Part shown: piece by piece, positions 41,952-54,480 of the stretch | Position numbering within the stretch: the first letter of the stretch is position 1 | Layout of the letters: each line of letters begins with the position of its first letter | DNA from: Pseudoxanthomonas kalamensis DSM 18571 | GTDB lineage: Bacteria > Pseudomonadota > Gammaproteobacteria > Xanthomonadales > Xanthomonadaceae | Direction of reading: 5' to 3' | Length of the DNA stretch: 64,000 nucleotides | Assembly: GCF_010211745.1 (NCBI RefSeq) | Contig: NZ_PDWQ01000006.1 | Span: forward strand, 1-64,000 | Position numbers and translations under genes: made by a program | Notes under the pieces: generated by a model | Databases searched by the model: none | Seen by the model: only the letters and a program-made list of their open reading frames with translations | What the model was told of the DNA's origin: nothing

Positions 41952-42047
41952 GCCGGCAGCATACCGCCAGCGGGACGGCCGCGCGCAGCCATGCGCACCG
42001 GGCTCGGCTAAACTTGCGCTTTTCCCGTCCCGCGACCCACCGCCCGC

Positions 42048-43787
<1,740 letters not shown>

Positions 43788-43818
43788 TCGATTCGGTATC
43801 GCGCCGCCGCACTGGTCC

Positions 43819-45105
43819 TCAGGCCTGCGCCAGCGCCTGCTCCAGGTCGCCCTTCAGGTCGTCGATGTGCTCGATGCCCACGCACAGGCGCACGGTGTCC
43901 GCGCTGACGCCAGCCTTGGCCAGTTCCTCGGCCGACAGCTGGCGGTGGGTGGTCGAGGCCGGGTGGGTGGCCAGCGACTTGGCGTCGCCGATGTTGACCA
44001 GACGGGTGAACAGCTGCAGCGCGTCGAGGAACTTCGCCCCCGCTTCGCGCCCGCCCGGCAAGCCGAAAGTGAACAGCCCGGACGCGCCCTTGGGCAGGTA
44101 TTTCTTCGCCAGCGCATGTTCCGGGTGGTCTTCCAGCCCGGCGTAATTGACCCAGGCCACCTTCGGATGCCGTTGCAGGTACTGCGTCAGCGCCAACGTG
44201 TTCTGGCAGATGCGATCCATCCGCAGCGCCAGCGTCTCGATCCCCTGCAGGATCAGGAAAGCGTTGAACGGTGACAGCGCCGCACCCATGTTGCGCAACG
44301 GCACCACCCGCGCGCGACCGATGTAGGCTGCCGGCCCAAGCGCTTCGGTATAGGTCACACCGTGGTAGCTGACATCCGGCTCGTTCAAGCGCGGGAAGCG
44401 CGCCTTGTGCTCGGCCCATGGGAACTTGCCGCTGTCCACGATGGCGCCGCCGATGCTGTTGCCGTGCCCGCCCAGGTACTTGGTCAGCGAATGCACGACG
44501 ATGTCGGCGCCGAAATCAATCGGTCGCAACAGGTACGGCGACGGTACCGTGTTGTCGACGATCAGCGGCACGCCATGCGCGTGCGCGACCTTGGCAATGG
44601 CCTCGATGTCGGTGACGTTTCCCAGCGGGTTGCCGACCGATTCGACGAACACCGCCTTGGTTTTTTCGTCGATCAGTTTCTCGAACGCACCCGGCTCGCG
44701 GTAGTCGGCGAACCGGACCTCGATACCGAACTGCGGCAGCGTATGCGCGAACAGGTTGTAGGTGCCGCCGTACAACGCACTGGACGAGACGATGTTGTCG
44801 CCGGCCTCGGCGATGGTCTGGATCGCGTAGGTGACGGCCGCCGAGCCCGAGGCCAGCGCCAGCGCGGCGATGCCGCCTTCCAGCGCCGCCACCCGCTGCT
44901 CCAGCACATCATTGGTCGGATTCATGATCCGGGTGTAGATGTTGCCCGGCACCTTCAGGTCGAACAGGTCGGCACCGTGCTGGGTGTTGTCGAAGGCGTA
45001 GGCCACGGTCTGGTAGATCGGCACCGCCACCGAGCGCGTGGTCGGGTCCGGCGAATAGCCAGCGTGCACGGCCAGGGTTTCGGGTTTCCAGTTCGGTTCT
45101 GACAT
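43819..45105 (-). CDS. metY: O-acetylhomoserine/O-acetylserine sulfhydrylase (Cys/Met-metabolism PLP enzyme)
   Basis: It makes homocysteine or cysteine from O-acetyl esters and sulfide. The 428-aa length is that of MetY rather than MetB/MetC (about 390). It begins MSEPNWKPETLAVHAGYSPD. The Schiff-base Lys is in VVHSLTKYLGGHGNSIGG, and the late LSVGIEHIDDL-type motif appears as LCVGIEHIDDLKGDLEQAL. Sulfhydrylation is inferred from family. I see no SAM-type riboswitch in the 130 nt upstream. Confidence 0.92.
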   Translation of the reverse strand: MSEPNWKPETLAVHAGYSPDPTTRSVAVPIYQTVAYAFDNTQHGADLFDLKVPGNIYTRIMNPTNDVLEQRVAALEGGIAALALASGSAAVTYAIQTIAEAGDNIVSSSALYGGTYNLFAHTLPQFGIEVRFADYREPGAFEKLIDEKTKAVFVESVGNPLGNVTDIEAIAKVAHAHGVPLIVDNTVPSPYLLRPIDFGADIVVHSLTKYLGGHGNSIGGAIVDSGKFPWAEHKARFPRLNEPDVSYHGVTYTEALGPAAYIGRARVVPLRNMGAALSPFNAFLILQGIETLALRMDRICQNTLALTQYLQRHPKVAWVNYAGLEDHPEHALAKKYLPKGASGLFTFGLPGGREAGAKFLDALQLFTRLVNIGDAKSLATHPASTTHRQLSAEELAKAGVSADTVRLCVGIEHIDDLKGDLEQALAQA

Positions 45106-45187
45106 GTCGGGCTCGCAAGACGGATGACGAACGCCGAACCATAGCCGACCGACAAGGTGATTTTGCGCGTGGTTGCACCCGAAACCG

Positions 45188-45223
45188 ATTCCCGCAAGGC
45201 ATGTATTCATGCCATGCGGGAAT
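45188..45223. terminator. Strong hairpin between metY start region and clpB end
   Basis: ATTCCCGCA-A-GGCATG-TATT-CATGCC-A-TGCGGGAAT is a 15-bp stem with one A-A mismatch and a 4-nt loop. It sits 13 nt after the clpB stop (minus strand). There is no T-run after it, so it may be a processing-stable mRNA end or a weak terminator for clpB. Confidence 0.6.
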
Positions 45224-45235
45224 GAAGGTACCGGA

Positions 45236-47821
45236 TCAGTCCTTGGCGAATCCCAATTGCCCGCCTTCGGCATCGACCTTGACGGTGTCACCACTGGCGA
45301 AGTCGCCGGCCAGGATGCGCTGGGCCAATGGGTTCTCCAGCTGCTGCTGTATCGCACGTTTCAGTGGGCGCGCGCCGTACACCGGATCGAAGCCGACATT
45401 GCCCAGCAGTTCGAAGGCCTTGTCGGACACTTTGATCTGCAGCCCACGCTCGGCCAGCCGCTTCTCCAGCCCGGCCATCTGGATCCGTGCGATCTGCTTG
45501 ATCTGCTGCTTGTCCAGCGGGTGGAACACCACGATGTCGTCCAGCCGGTTGATGAACTCCGGACGAAAGTGCGCCTGCACCACGCCCATCACCGCCGCCT
45601 TCATCTGCGTGTAAGCCTCCGCCGAATCGTCGCCCGACAGTTCCTGGATCTGGTGCGAGCCCAGGTTGGAGGTCATCACGATCACCGCGTTGCGGAAATC
45701 CACCGTGCGGCCCTGGCCGTCGGTCAGGCGACCGTCGTCCAGCACCTGCAACAGGATGTTGAACACGTCCGGATGCGCCTTCTCGACCTCGTCCAGCAGG
45801 ATCACGCTGTACGGGCGACGGCGCACCGCCTCGGTCAGATAGCCGCCTTCCTCGTAGCCGACATAGCCCGGAGGGGCGCCGATCAGGCGCGCGACCGAAT
45901 GCTTCTCCATGAACTCGCTCATGTCGATGCGCACCATCGCGTCGCTGCTGTCGAACAGGAAATCGGCCAGCGCCTTGCACAGTTCGGTCTTGCCGACACC
46001 GGTCGGACCCAGGAACAGGAACGAGCCGCTGGGGCGGTCGGGGTCTGACAGGCCGGCGCGCGAACGACGGACCGCGTCGGACACGACCTGGATCGCCTCT
46101 TCCTGCCCGACCACGCGCTGGTGCAGCACGTCTTCCATGCGCAGCAGCTTGTCGCGCTCGCCCTCCAGCATCTTGCTGACCGGGATGCCGGTCCAGCGGC
46201 TGACTACCTCGGCGATTTCCTCGGCGGTGACGCGATCCTGCACCAGCTTGAACTCCTTGTCCTCGGCCGCGTTCGCCGCTTCCAGCTGTTTCTCCAGCTG
46301 CGGCAGCAGGCCGTACTGGATTTCGCTCATGCGGGCGAAATCCTGCCGCCGCTGCGCACCCTCCAGGTCGATCCGCGCCTGCTCGATCTGTTCCTTGATC
46401 TTGGTCGCGCCCTGCAGGGACGCCTTCTCCGATTTCCAGATTTCGTCCAGGTCCGAGAACTCGCGCTCCAGCGCGTCGATGTCCGTCTCCAAGTCGGCCA
46501 GGCGCTTCTTCGAAGCGTCGTCCTTCTCCTTCTTCAGCATCTCGCGCTGGATCTTCAGCTGGATCAGCCGGCGCTCCATGCGATCCAGCTCTTCCGGCTT
46601 GGAATCGATTTCCATGCGGATGCGCGAAGCCGCCTCGTCCATCAGGTCGATGGCCTTGTCCGGCAGCTGGCGGTCGGCGATATAGCGGTTGGACAGCGTG
46701 GCCGCGGCGACGATCGCCGGGTCGGTGATTTCCACCCCGTGGTGCACCGCATAGCGCTCCTTCAATCCGCGAAGGATGGCAATGGTGTCTTCCACCGACG
46801 GCTCGCCGACGAACACCTTCTGGAAGCGGCGCTCCAGCGCGGCATCCTTCTCGATGTACTTGCGGTATTCGTCCAGCGTGGTCGCGCCGATGCAGTGCAG
46901 CTCGCCGCGCGCCAGCGCCGGCTTGAGCATGTTGCCGGCATCCATCGCGCCGTCGGCCTTGCCGGCGCCGACCATGGTATGCAACTCGTCGATGAACAGG
47001 ATGATCTGGCCCTCGTTCTTGGCCAGGTCGTTCAGCACGCCCTTCAGGCGCTCCTCGAATTCGCCGCGGAACTTGGCCCCGGCAATCAGCGCGCCCATGT
47101 CCAGCGCCAGCACACGCTTGCCGCGCAGGCCTTCCGGCACCTCGCCGTTGATGATGCGCTGGGCCAGGCCCTCGACGATGGCGGTCTTGCCGACACCGGG
47201 CTCGCCGATCAGCACCGGATTGTTCTTGGTCCGCCGCTGCAGCACCTGCACGGTGCGGCGAATCTCCTCGTCGCGGCCGATCACCGGGTCCAGCTTGCCG
47301 CTCTCGGCACGCGCGGTCAGGTCGACGCAGTATTTTTCCAGTGCCTGGCGCGATTCTTCGGCGTTCTCGTCCTGTACGCTCTGGCCGCCGCGCACGTTGG
47401 CGATCGCCGTCTCGATCTTCTCTTTGCTCGCCCCGGCGGCTTTCAGCGCCTTGCCGGCATCACCCTTGTCGTCCAGCGCGGCCAGCACGAACAGTTCGCT
47501 GGCGATGTAGGCATCACCGCGCTGCTGGGCCAGTTTGTCGGTCAGGTTGAGCAGGCGGTTGAGGTCGTTGCCGACCGACAGGTTGCCTTCCTGTCCGGAC
47601 ACTTTCGGCAGCTTGTCGAGGATTTCGCCCAACCGCTCGCGCAGTGCCGGCACGTTGACCCCGGCCTGGGTCAGCAACGGCCGCGTGCCGCCGCCGGACT
47701 GGTCGATCAGCGCCACCAGCAGGTGCGCCGGTTCGATCATGTTGTGGTCGCGGCCCACAGCCAGCGATTGCGCGTCCGCGATGGCCTGCTGGAAGCGCGA
47801 GGTCAGTTTGTCCATCCGCAT
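45236..47821 (-). CDS. clpB: ATP-dependent disaggregase ClpB
   Basis: The Hsp100 that works with DnaK to dissolve aggregates. It is 861 aa from ATG 47821 ([20 protein letters not shown]), matching the family start. Domains in order: Clp-N (1-145), AAA-1 with Walker [10 protein letters not shown], coiled-coil M domain about 410-520 ([18 protein letters not shown]), AAA-2 with [11 protein letters not shown] long open frame continues upstream to 48904 but is not part of the gene. A sigma-32-type promoter lies 48 nt upstream. Confidence 0.98.
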   Translation of the reverse strand: MRMDKLTSRFQQAIADAQSLAVGRDHNMIEPAHLLVALIDQSGGGTRPLLTQAGVNVPALRERLGEILDKLPKVSGQEGNLSVGNDLNRLLNLTDKLAQQRGDAYIASELFVLAALDDKGDAGKALKAAGASKEKIETAIANVRGGQSVQDENAEESRQALEKYCVDLTARAESGKLDPVIGRDEEIRRTVQVLQRRTKNNPVLIGEPGVGKTAIVEGLAQRIINGEVPEGLRGKRVLALDMGALIAGAKFRGEFEERLKGVLNDLAKNEGQIILFIDELHTMVGAGKADGAMDAGNMLKPALARGELHCIGATTLDEYRKYIEKDAALERRFQKVFVGEPSVEDTIAILRGLKERYAVHHGVEITDPAIVAAATLSNRYIADRQLPDKAIDLMDEAASRIRMEIDSKPEELDRMERRLIQLKIQREMLKKEKDDASKKRLADLETDIDALEREFSDLDEIWKSEKASLQGATKIKEQIEQARIDLEGAQRRQDFARMSEIQYGLLPQLEKQLEAANAAEDKEFKLVQDRVTAEEIAEVVSRWTGIPVSKMLEGERDKLLRMEDVLHQRVVGQEEAIQVVSDAVRRSRAGLSDPDRPSGSFLFLGPTGVGKTELCKALADFLFDSSDAMVRIDMSEFMEKHSVARLIGAPPGYVGYEEGGYLTEAVRRRPYSVILLDEVEKAHPDVFNILLQVLDDGRLTDGQGRTVDFRNAVIVMTSNLGSHQIQELSGDDSAEAYTQMKAAVMGVVQAHFRPEFINRLDDIVVFHPLDKQQIKQIARIQMAGLEKRLAERGLQIKVSDKAFELLGNVGFDPVYGARPLKRAIQQQLENPLAQRILAGDFASGDTVKVDAEGGQLGFAKD

Positions 47822-47868
47822 GGGGATACTCCGGAATTCGGGGGCCGGCCGTGCCGGCAATGTTCCTG

Positions 47869-47896
47869 AAATGCGGGCTGACGGGGTTGTTTCAAG
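47869..47896 (-). promoter_or_regulatory. Sigma-32 (heat-shock) promoter of clpB
   Basis: Reading the minus strand, CTTGAAA (47896-47890) is the -35 box and CCCGCATTT (47877-47869) the -10, 12 nt apart. Both match the RpoH consensus CTTGAAA-N11..15-CCCCATnT closely. Confidence 0.85.
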
Positions 47897-47943
47897 GGTT
47901 TCCCCGGCCTGGGACCGGGCATCCGGCAGCGCCCGTGCAAGGC

Positions 47944-48534
47944 TCAGGATTTGGCGACGGAAAGCGCTTCCCGACCTTCGTCCGGGCTCGCCTGCATCGC
48001 CGGTTGCAGCCAGCCTTCGTAGCGGATCAATCGCCCGACCAGCGGCATCCGCACATCGACCCGGAATTCGTAGCGGCCTTCGTGTTCGCGCTCGCGGCAC
48101 TGCAACTGCGACAGCATCCGCGCCGGCAGCGGCAACACGCCCAGCAGCCGTGCCCCGTTGCAACTCCACCAGACGATGCCGTCGCGCGCATGCAGATCGA
48201 AACGGAACCGCAGCAGGCCCAGACGCTCGTGCAGCCAGCCATCGCGGAACGACAGCCGCGACGTCATCCGGTGGCCGCCGAATTCGCGGCGCCAGGTCTC
48301 GCCGCGCTCGTCGCACAGGAATTCGACCCGGGTCGGCGCATCGCACATCGCCGGCGGCAGCCCGGCGACCTTTCCGCACAACCGGGCCAACAGGCCGTCG
48401 CCGCGCTCGATCATCGACATGCCGGCATACACGGCGCGACCGCGTACCGCATGCAGCCGGCGCAGGCTTTCGGGCAACTTGAAGAAGGCCGCGCCCAGCA
48501 GTCGCTGGTACAGGGTGGGCGCGGGCGCGCTCAC
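47944..48534 (-). CDS. DUF4166 protein
   Basis: A 196-aa protein with GTG start at 48534. The N-terminus [20 protein letters not shown] and the [20 protein letters not shown] and [20 protein letters not shown] segments match DUF4166. In many bacteria DUF4166 is fused to or next to saccharopine-dehydrogenase-like proteins; here it stands after pgeF. Function is unknown. The GTG overlaps the pgeF stop (GTGA). Confidence 0.85.
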   Translation of the reverse strand: MSAPAPTLYQRLLGAAFFKLPESLRRLHAVRGRAVYAGMSMIERGDGLLARLCGKVAGLPPAMCDAPTRVEFLCDERGETWRREFGGHRMTSRLSFRDGWLHERLGLLRFRFDLHARDGIVWWSCNGARLLGVLPLPARMLSQLQCREREHEGRYEFRVDVRMPLVGRLIRYEGWLQPAMQASPDEGREALSVAKS

Positions 48535-49298
48535 GGGTCGATCCAGACCAGAGTCGCCATGCGCCCAGTGCGCGCATCGCGCCGGTGCGAATAGAACCGT
48601 TGCGGGTCCGAAATCGTGCACAGGCCGCCACCGTGGATGTCGGCGTCGGCCATCCCCGCACGCCGCAGCCGTATGCGGGCCAGCGCGTACAGATCGACGG
48701 TCCAGTGACCCGGCCGGGTCGGAACGAAGGCGGTCCCGGCCGAGGCATCCTCCGCGAGGAAGGCATCGCGCACTTCGGCGCCGATCTCGTAGGCCTGCGG
48801 TCCGGCCGCCGGCCCCAGCCAGGCCAGTACCTGTGTCGCAGGCGCATGCATGGCCTCGAGCGTCCGCTCCAGCACGCCGCCGGCCAGCCCACGCCAGCCG
48901 GCATGAGCCGCGGCCACCTCGCGACCGTCCTTCGCCGCGAACACCACCGACAGGCAGTCGGCGGTCAGGATGGCCAGCACGGTGCCGGCGCTGGCCGTGA
49001 CCGCCGCGTCGGCTTCCGGTTCGTCGCCTTGCCCGGGTAGGCTCGCGGCGTCGAAACGGATCACACCGGTGCCATGCACCTGCTGCAGCCAGTGCGGGGC
49101 CGCCGGCAACCCTCGGCGCTGCAGTTCGGCGCGGTTGGCCCGCACCGCCTCCGAATCGTCGCCGCAACGCGCGCCCAGGTTGAAGCTGTCGAACGGTGGC
49201 GCAGACACCCCGGCTCCGTGGCGCAACGTGGTGAAGGCGTGCACGCCCGCCGGCGCGGGCCAGTTGGCCGGCAGGATCGCACCGGGGACTGCGCTCAT
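48531..49298 (-). CDS. pgeF: Peptidoglycan editing factor PgeF (YfiH)
   Basis: PgeF (multicopper polyphenol-oxidase fold, DUF152) keeps the L-Ala-D-Glu order of the peptidoglycan stem peptide. The 255-aa length fits. It has [20 protein letters not shown], the metal ligands in [14 protein letters not shown] and [14 protein letters not shown], and the late [14 protein letters not shown]. The start is 3 nt from the rluD end (overlapping ATGA), and rluD-pgeF adjacency is widespread. Confidence 0.93.
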   Translation of the reverse strand: MSAVPGAILPANWPAPAGVHAFTTLRHGAGVSAPPFDSFNLGARCGDDSEAVRANRAELQRRGLPAAPHWLQQVHGTGVIRFDAASLPGQGDEPEADAAVTASAGTVLAILTADCLSVVFAAKDGREVAAAHAGWRGLAGGVLERTLEAMHAPATQVLAWLGPAAGPQAYEIGAEVRDAFLAEDASAGTAFVPTRPGHWTVDLYALARIRLRRAGMADADIHGGGLCTISDPQRFYSHRRDARTGRMATLVWIDP

Positions 49299-50320
49299 GC
49301 CGGATGCGCCTGCGCGTCGGCGCGCAGCAGGTCCATCAGCCGCAGCATGTCCGCCGGCACTTCGGCCTGCACCCGCAGCGGTTCGCCGCTAGCCGGATGC
49401 TCGAATTCCAGCACTTCGGCATGCAGGGCCTGACGGCCGAAGCCGCGCAGGGCCGCGACCAACGCGTCGTCGGCGCCCTTCGGCAACCGCACCGGGCCGC
49501 CGTACAGTGGATCGCCGACGATCGGGTATTTGATGTGCGCCATGTGCACGCGAATCTGGTGGGTACGACCGGTTTCCAGCCGGCATTCCAGCGCGGTATG
49601 CATGCGGAAACGTTCGCGCAGACGGTAGTGGGTGACCGCCTCGCGCCCGTCCTCGCGCACCGCCATGCGCAGGCGGTCGCGCGGATGCCGGTCGATCGGC
49701 GCATCGACGGTGCCACCGGCCACCATCGCCCCGACCACCACTGCCAGGTATTGCCGGTGCACTCGCCGCGCCGACAACTGTTCGACCAGCGCCGCCTGCG
49801 CCTGCAGCGTGCGCGCCACCACCATGACCCCGCTGGTGTCCTTGTCCAGCCGGTGCACGATGCCGGCGCGCGGCAACGCGGCCAGCGCCGGATCGCGGTG
49901 CAGCAGCGCGTTGACCAGGGTGCCGTCCGGATTGCCGGCGCCGGGATGCACCACCAGCCCGGCCGGCTTGTCCAGCACGAAGACCTGCGCGTCCTCGTAC
50001 AGCACCCGCAGCGGGATGTCCTCGGCCACGGCCTCGGTGCGGACCTCGTCCACCGCCGCCAAACTGACCTGCTGGCCGGGCCGCACCGGATCGCGCGGTC
50101 GTGCGGTTTCGCCGTCCAGGCGGGCATCACCGGACTTGATCCAGGCGCTCAGCCGCGAGCGCGAGTACTCGGGGAACAGCTCGGCCAGCACGGCGTCGAA
50201 GCGGCGACCGGCAGCCGATCCGGGGATCGTGGCGCTACGTGGGGCCGCGGGATCGGCAAGATCGGCAGGAATGGGGTCCGTCGGGGTCATTGGCAGGCGG
50301 GATGTTGGCCGGGCGTTCAT
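49295..50320 (-). CDS. rluD: 23S rRNA pseudouridine(1911/1915/1917) synthase
   Basis: It makes three pseudouridines in helix 69 of 23S rRNA. The S4 domain is [20 protein letters not shown]. The catalytic Asp is in [20 protein letters not shown] second motif is [20 protein letters not shown]. It is 341 aa from ATG 50320; ATG 50290 (331 aa) is equally possible. It is divergent from bamD, 56 nt apart, the usual rluD/bamD arrangement. Confidence 0.96.
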   Translation of the reverse strand: MNARPTSRLPMTPTDPIPADLADPAAPRSATIPGSAAGRRFDAVLAELFPEYSRSRLSAWIKSGDARLDGETARPRDPVRPGQQVSLAAVDEVRTEAVAEDIPLRVLYEDAQVFVLDKPAGLVVHPGAGNPDGTLVNALLHRDPALAALPRAGIVHRLDKDTSGVMVVARTLQAQAALVEQLSARRVHRQYLAVVVGAMVAGGTVDAPIDRHPRDRLRMAVREDGREAVTHYRLRERFRMHTALECRLETGRTHQIRVHMAHIKYPIVGDPLYGGPVRLPKGADDALVAALRGFGRQALHAEVLEFEHPASGEPLRVQAEVPADMLRLMDLLRADAQAHPA

Positions 50321-50376
50321 GGCCCGGGGCCCGCCTAGGCTATCATCGCCCTTCTGCTTTCCCTGCCTGCCGTCCC

Positions 50377-51261
50377 ATGACCCAGCGTTCCGTCGTTCCG
50401 TCTTCCCGTTCCGCCCTGCTGCGCACCATTGCCCTGGCCCTGATCGTCGCCGTTGGCGCCAGCGGTTGCGGCAAGATCTTCAAGAAGGACAAGGACTCGC
50501 TGGAGGGGCGCTCGGTCGAAGCCCTGTACCAGGAAGCGCACGAAGCCATGACCCACAGCAACTGGGCCAAGGCCGAGATCGGCTTCCGCGCGCTGATCGC
50601 GCAGTATCCCTATGGCCCGTATACCGAGCAGGCGATGATGGAAACCGCCTACGCCCAGTACAAGGCCGGCAAGCTGGATGACGCCATTTCCAGCATCGAT
50701 CGCTATATCCGTACCTATCCGACCCAGCGCAATATCCCGTACATGTATTACCTGCGCGGACTGGCCAACTCCAGCCGCGACGCGGTGTTCCTGCAGAAGG
50801 TCTGGCGCCTGGACGCCAGCCGCCGCGATCTGGCTACGCCGATGCAGGGCTACAACGATTTCAGCACCGTGGCCGAACGCTACCCGAACAGCCGCTACGC
50901 CGCCGACGCGCGCGCGCGGATGATCGGCCTGCGCGACCAGTTCGCCCGCCACGAACTGGAAACGGCCGTGTACTACCTGCGCCGCGACGCCTGGGTGGCC
51001 GCCGCCGGCCGCGCCAAGTACCTGCTGGAGACCTATCCGCAGAGCGGTTTCCAGAACGACGCCGTCGCCGTACTTGGCGAAGCCTATACCCACCTCGGCA
51101 ACGAGACCCTGGCCGCCGATGCCCGCCGCGTGCTGGAACTCAACGACCCGCAGCACCCCTGGCTGAGCGGCGACTGGCCAAAACAACCGTGGCTGGCGCG
51201 CCGACTGAACCCGTTTGCCAGCGAAAAGTCGGCTGTCGACTACACGCCGCCGAAAGACTGA
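50377..51261 (+). CDS. bamD: Outer-membrane assembly lipoprotein BamD
   Basis: An essential TPR subunit of the BAM complex. It is 294 aa, with lipobox ASGC (lipidated Cys near residue 31). The TPR pairs read [20 protein letters not shown] and [20 protein letters not shown]. The C-terminus is longer than in E. coli BamD (245 aa), as in other xanthomonads. It is convergent with nadE. Confidence 0.96.
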   Translation: MTQRSVVPSSRSALLRTIALALIVAVGASGCGKIFKKDKDSLEGRSVEALYQEAHEAMTHSNWAKAEIGFRALIAQYPYGPYTEQAMMETAYAQYKAGKLDDAISSIDRYIRTYPTQRNIPYMYYLRGLANSSRDAVFLQKVWRLDASRRDLATPMQGYNDFSTVAERYPNSRYAADARARMIGLRDQFARHELETAVYYLRRDAWVAAAGRAKYLLETYPQSGFQNDAVAVLGEAYTHLGNETLAADARRVLELNDPQHPWLSGDWPKQPWLARRLNPFASEKSAVDYTPPKD

Positions 51262-51282
51262 GGCCGGCCAAGCGGCCGGCGT

Positions 51283-52920
51283 TCAGCCGGAATAGCGATT
51301 GCTGATCGGGTAGCGCCGCTCGCGGCCGAAGGCGCGCCGCGACACCTTGGGGCCGGGTGCGGCCTGATGCCGCTTCCATTCGCTGATCCGCACCAGCCGC
51401 AACACCTTGTCCACCACAGCCGCATCGAAGCCGGCGGCGACGATGTCGTCGCGCGACTGTTCCTGATCCACATAGCGCAACAGGATGGCGTCGAGCACGT
51501 CGTAGGGCGGCAGCGAATGCGCATCCAGCTGGTTTTCGCGCAGCTCGGCGGTCGGCGGCCGGCTGATCACCGCCGGCGGAATCACCGGCGCGCCACCCAC
51601 GGTATTGCGCCAGCGCGCCAGCGCGAACACCTCGGTCTTGTACAGGTCCTTGATCGGCGCATAGCCGCCGCACATGTCACCGTAGATCGTCGCATAGCCG
51701 ACTGCGTATTCGCTCTTGTTGCCGGTGGTCAGCAGGATGCCGCCGAACTTGTTGCTGAGTGCCATCAGCAACGCGCCGCGGGTACGCGATTGCAGGTTCT
51801 CCTCGGTGGTGTCGACCTCGGTATCGGCGAACGCATCGGCCAATGTGTCCAGCAATCCCTGGAACGGCTGTTCGATCGGCAGGGTCATCAGCTTCACCCC
51901 CAGCGCGTCGCACTGCTCCTGCGCCAGATCGTTGGACAGCCCGGCGGTATAGCGCGACGGCATCCGCACCGCGGTCACCGCATCGGCTCCCAGCGCGTCT
52001 ACCGCCAGCGCCAGCACCAGCGACGAATCGATGCCGCCGGACAGGCCAAGCCAGACCTTGCCGATGCCGTTCTTGCCACAATAGTCGCGGATGCCGCGCA
52101 CGATGGCGCGCCAGGCCAGCGCATCGCGGCTTTCGTCGCCATCGTCGATCCACTGCACTGGCGAGAAACGCCGCTGGCGCACGTCGTAATCCACCACCAG
52201 CCACTGGTCGGTAAAGGCCGCCGCGGCCGGATGCACGGTGCCGTCGCCATCGGCGACCACCGACGAGCCGTCGAATACCAGTGCATCCTGCCCGCCCACG
52301 GCGTTCAGATAGGCCAGCGCCACTCCCGTCTCGGCGATGCGCTGGGCCAGCAGCGCGTCGCGCTGGGCATGCTTCTCGCGCTCGAACGGTGAGGCATTGG
52401 GCACCAGCACCAACTGCGCACCGGCTTTGGCAGTATCGGCCAGCGGCTCGGGGAACCACAGGTCCTCGCAAACCACCACGCCCAGCGGCACGCCCTTGAC
52501 CTCGAACGTGCACGAACCGCCATCCGGATCGACGTGGAAGTAGCGGCGCTCGTCGAACACGTTGTAGTTGGGCAGTTCGCGCTTGCGGTAGGTCGCGGCC
52601 ACCTTGCCCTCGCGCAGCACACTGGCCGAGTTGTACAGCACGCTGCCGGCCGTCTCCGGCCAGCCGACCACGGCGACGATACCGGTCGCCGTCGCCGCGA
52701 CCCGCTCCAGCGCCGCATGGCAATCGGCCAGGAACGAGGGCCGCATCAACAGGTCTTCCGGCGGATAGCCGCTGATCGCCAATTCCGGGAACAGCACCAC
52801 GTCGGCCGCGTACTCGTCGCGCGCCTGCACGATCATGGCGGCGATGCGCTCGGCGTTGCCGCTCACATCACCCACCGGGAAATCGAACTGGGCCAGGGCG
52901 ATGCGCAAGGTGCCGGTCAT
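51283..52920 (-). CDS. nadE: Glutamine-dependent NAD+ synthetase
   Basis: It amidates NaAD to NAD. It is 545 aa with two domains. The N-terminal nitrilase-like glutaminase has its Glu in VLFPELAISGYPPEDLL, Lys in YRKRELPNYNVFDERRY and Cys in GVVVCEDLWFPEP. The C-terminal NAD-synthase domain has the P-loop GLSGGIDSSLVLALAVDALG. It starts by overlapping the stop of the upstream DUF559 gene (ATGA). Confidence 0.97.
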   Translation of the reverse strand: MTGTLRIALAQFDFPVGDVSGNAERIAAMIVQARDEYAADVVLFPELAISGYPPEDLLMRPSFLADCHAALERVAATATGIVAVVGWPETAGSVLYNSASVLREGKVAATYRKRELPNYNVFDERRYFHVDPDGGSCTFEVKGVPLGVVVCEDLWFPEPLADTAKAGAQLVLVPNASPFEREKHAQRDALLAQRIAETGVALAYLNAVGGQDALVFDGSSVVADGDGTVHPAAAAFTDQWLVVDYDVRQRRFSPVQWIDDGDESRDALAWRAIVRGIRDYCGKNGIGKVWLGLSGGIDSSLVLALAVDALGADAVTAVRMPSRYTAGLSNDLAQEQCDALGVKLMTLPIEQPFQGLLDTLADAFADTEVDTTEENLQSRTRGALLMALSNKFGGILLTTGNKSEYAVGYATIYGDMCGGYAPIKDLYKTEVFALARWRNTVGGAPVIPPAVISRPPTAELRENQLDAHSLPPYDVLDAILLRYVDQEQSRDDIVAAGFDAAVVDKVLRLVRISEWKRHQAAPGPKVSRRAFGRERRYPISNRYSG

Positions 52921-53294
52921 GCCCGTTCACCCGCTTGCGGTTCGGCGACGGGCAAAGAAACATTCAGGGCATCGAGGATCACGGCAAGCACCGCCTGTGG
53001 ATGGGACAAGGCCTCATTGTCCCAGAAACGCAGAACGCGGTATCTGCACTGCGCCAGGAAGGCATCGCGATGCCGGTCGAACCCAGGTTGCAGATGCTGA
53101 CTGCCATCCAGTTCGACCACCAGACTGCGCTGCAGGCAGACGAAACCGACGATATACGGCCCCAGCGGGTGCTGGCGCCGGAACTTGAAGCCCACCAACG
53201 CACGATTGCGCAGATGGTGCCAGAGCAAACGCTCGGCATCCGTCATCGTGCGCCGCAAGTGGCGGGCGAATGCGGTCTTGCGTCCTTCGCGCAT
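52917..53294 (-). CDS. DUF559 (Vsr-like) endonuclease-fold protein with an altered acidic site
   Basis: A 125-aa protein of the DUF559 family, related to very-short-patch-repair nucleases. The core is LLWHHLRNRALVGFKFRRQH, YIVGFVCLQRSLVVELDGSQH. Most members have YIVDF; here the Asp is Gly (GGT instead of GAT), so one predicted metal ligand is missing. The Glu-Asp-Gly of ELDG and the Gln-His are kept. It may be inactive or binding-only. I start at MREGRKTAFARHLRR. It overlaps nadE by 4 nt. Confidence 0.82.
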   Translation of the reverse strand: MREGRKTAFARHLRRTMTDAERLLWHHLRNRALVGFKFRRQHPLGPYIVGFVCLQRSLVVELDGSQHLQPGFDRHRDAFLAQCRYRVLRFWDNEALSHPQAVLAVILDALNVSLPVAEPQAGERA

Positions 53295-53394
53295 GGTCGT
53301 GGCATCCGTTCCGTGGACCACAAGCAGCATCGCCAGACCTCCGGGGCCTGTCTGTAGGGAAATCCCGCGTTGTCCGGTGGGATTGGCAATGCTC

Positions 53395-53530
53395 CGCCCT
53401 CACCCCTGCCCCTCTCCCGCACGCGGGAGAGGGGTTCAATTCCGGGTGTGGAGTCTGAAGTCACGCCGCACGAGCCCCCTTCTCCCGCCTGCGGGAGAAG
53501 GTGCCCCGAAGGGGCGGATGAGGGCGAACC
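53395..53530. repeat. REP-like palindrome pair (CCCTCTCCCGC type)
   Basis: Two hairpins: CCCCTCTCCCGC with GCGGGAGAGGGG (53409-53434), and CCTTCTCCCGC with GCGGGAGAAGG (about 53477-53501). The outer ends GCCCTCA and TGAGGGC are mirror images. A close relative lies at 54481-54578. It fills most of the 294-nt gap before sucD. Confidence 0.8.
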
Positions 53531-53538
53531 CCAAAAGT

Positions 53539-53560
53539 AAAGCCGCCCGAAGGCGGCTTT
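53539..53560 (-). terminator. Intrinsic terminator of sucCD
   Basis: AAAGCCGCC-loop-GGCGGCTTT, a 9-bp stem with a 4-nt loop. Read on the minus strand it is followed by TTTACTTTTG. It lies 28 nt after the sucD stop. Confidence 0.88.
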
Positions 53561-53588
53561 CCACAACACGATGGTGCGTAGCGCCGGC

Positions 53589-54458
53589 TTACAGCAGCGA
53601 GGCGATCGCCGCGCCCAGGTCGCCCGGGGAGCGCACGGTCTTGACGCCTGCAGCGTCCATCGCGGCGAACTTGCCTTCGGCCGTGCCCTTGCCGCCGGAG
53701 GCGATCGCACCGGCATGGCCCATGCGCTTGCCGGCCGGGGCCGAAGCGCCGGCAATGAAGCCGACTACCGGCTTCTTCACGTGGGCCTTGATGTACTCGG
53801 CACCGGCTTCCTCAGCGTCGCCGCCGATCTCGCCGACCATGATGATGCCCTCGGTCTGCGGATCTTCGTTGAACAGGGTCAGGCAGTCGACGAAGTTCAG
53901 GCCGTTGATCGGGTCGCCGCCGATGCCGATGCAAGTCGACTGGCCCAAGCCGACGTCGGTGGTCTGCTTGACCGCCTCATAGGTCAGCGTGCCGGAACGG
54001 GAAACGATGCCGATCTTGCCCGGCTGGTGGATGTGGCCCGGCATGATGCCGATCTTGCATTCTCCCGGAGTGATGATGCCGGGGCAGTTCGGCCCAATCA
54101 GCACCGTGTCCGGGTGAGACTTCAGCACGTTCTCGACCCGCAGCATGTCCAGCACCGGGATGCCCTCGGTGATGGCGACGATGACCTTGATCCCGGCCGC
54201 GGCCGCTTCCAGGATGGCGTCGGCCGCGAACGGCGGCGGCACGTAGATCACCGAGGCATCGGCGCCAGTGGCGTCCACCGACTCGCGCACGGTGTTGAAC
54301 ACCGGCAGTTCGATGTGGGTGGTGCCGCCCTTGCCGGGGGTCACGCCGCCGACCACCTGGGTGCCGTACTCCACCATCTGGGTGGCGTGGAAGGTGCCCT
54401 GCTGGCCGGTGAAGCCCTGCACGATCACCTTGGTGTTTTTGTTGACCAGAACGCTCAT
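53589..54458 (-). CDS. sucD: Succinyl-CoA synthetase subunit alpha
   Basis: The alpha subunit makes succinate and ATP/GTP from succinyl-CoA. The 289-aa product begins [20 protein letters not shown]. The phosphorylated His is in the segment [13 protein letters not shown]. The CoA-binding Rossmann N-terminus and the [20 protein letters not shown] segment are typical. Ribosome-binding site AAGGA lies before the ATG. A REP pair sits in the 128-nt gap to sucC. Confidence 0.98.
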   Translation of the reverse strand: MSVLVNKNTKVIVQGFTGQQGTFHATQMVEYGTQVVGGVTPGKGGTTHIELPVFNTVRESVDATGADASVIYVPPPFAADAILEAAAAGIKVIVAITEGIPVLDMLRVENVLKSHPDTVLIGPNCPGIITPGECKIGIMPGHIHQPGKIGIVSRSGTLTYEAVKQTTDVGLGQSTCIGIGGDPINGLNFVDCLTLFNEDPQTEGIIMVGEIGGDAEEAGAEYIKAHVKKPVVGFIAGASAPAGKRMGHAGAIASGGKGTAEGKFAAMDAAGVKTVRSPGDLGAAIASLL

Positions 54459-54480
54459 GTTTAATCCTTAGGTGTTTTGG

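Noticed and set aside
45106-45235. Possible SAM-type riboswitch upstream of metY
   Set aside because: I see no SAM-I or SAM-II core. The hairpin at 45188-45223 is better explained as the clpB transcript end.
47822-48904. N-terminal extension of the clpB frame by about 360 residues
   Set aside because: It is Arg/Pro/Gly-rich, overlaps DUF4166 and pgeF in another frame, and the family start [10 protein letters not shown] with a heat-shock promoter lies at 47821.
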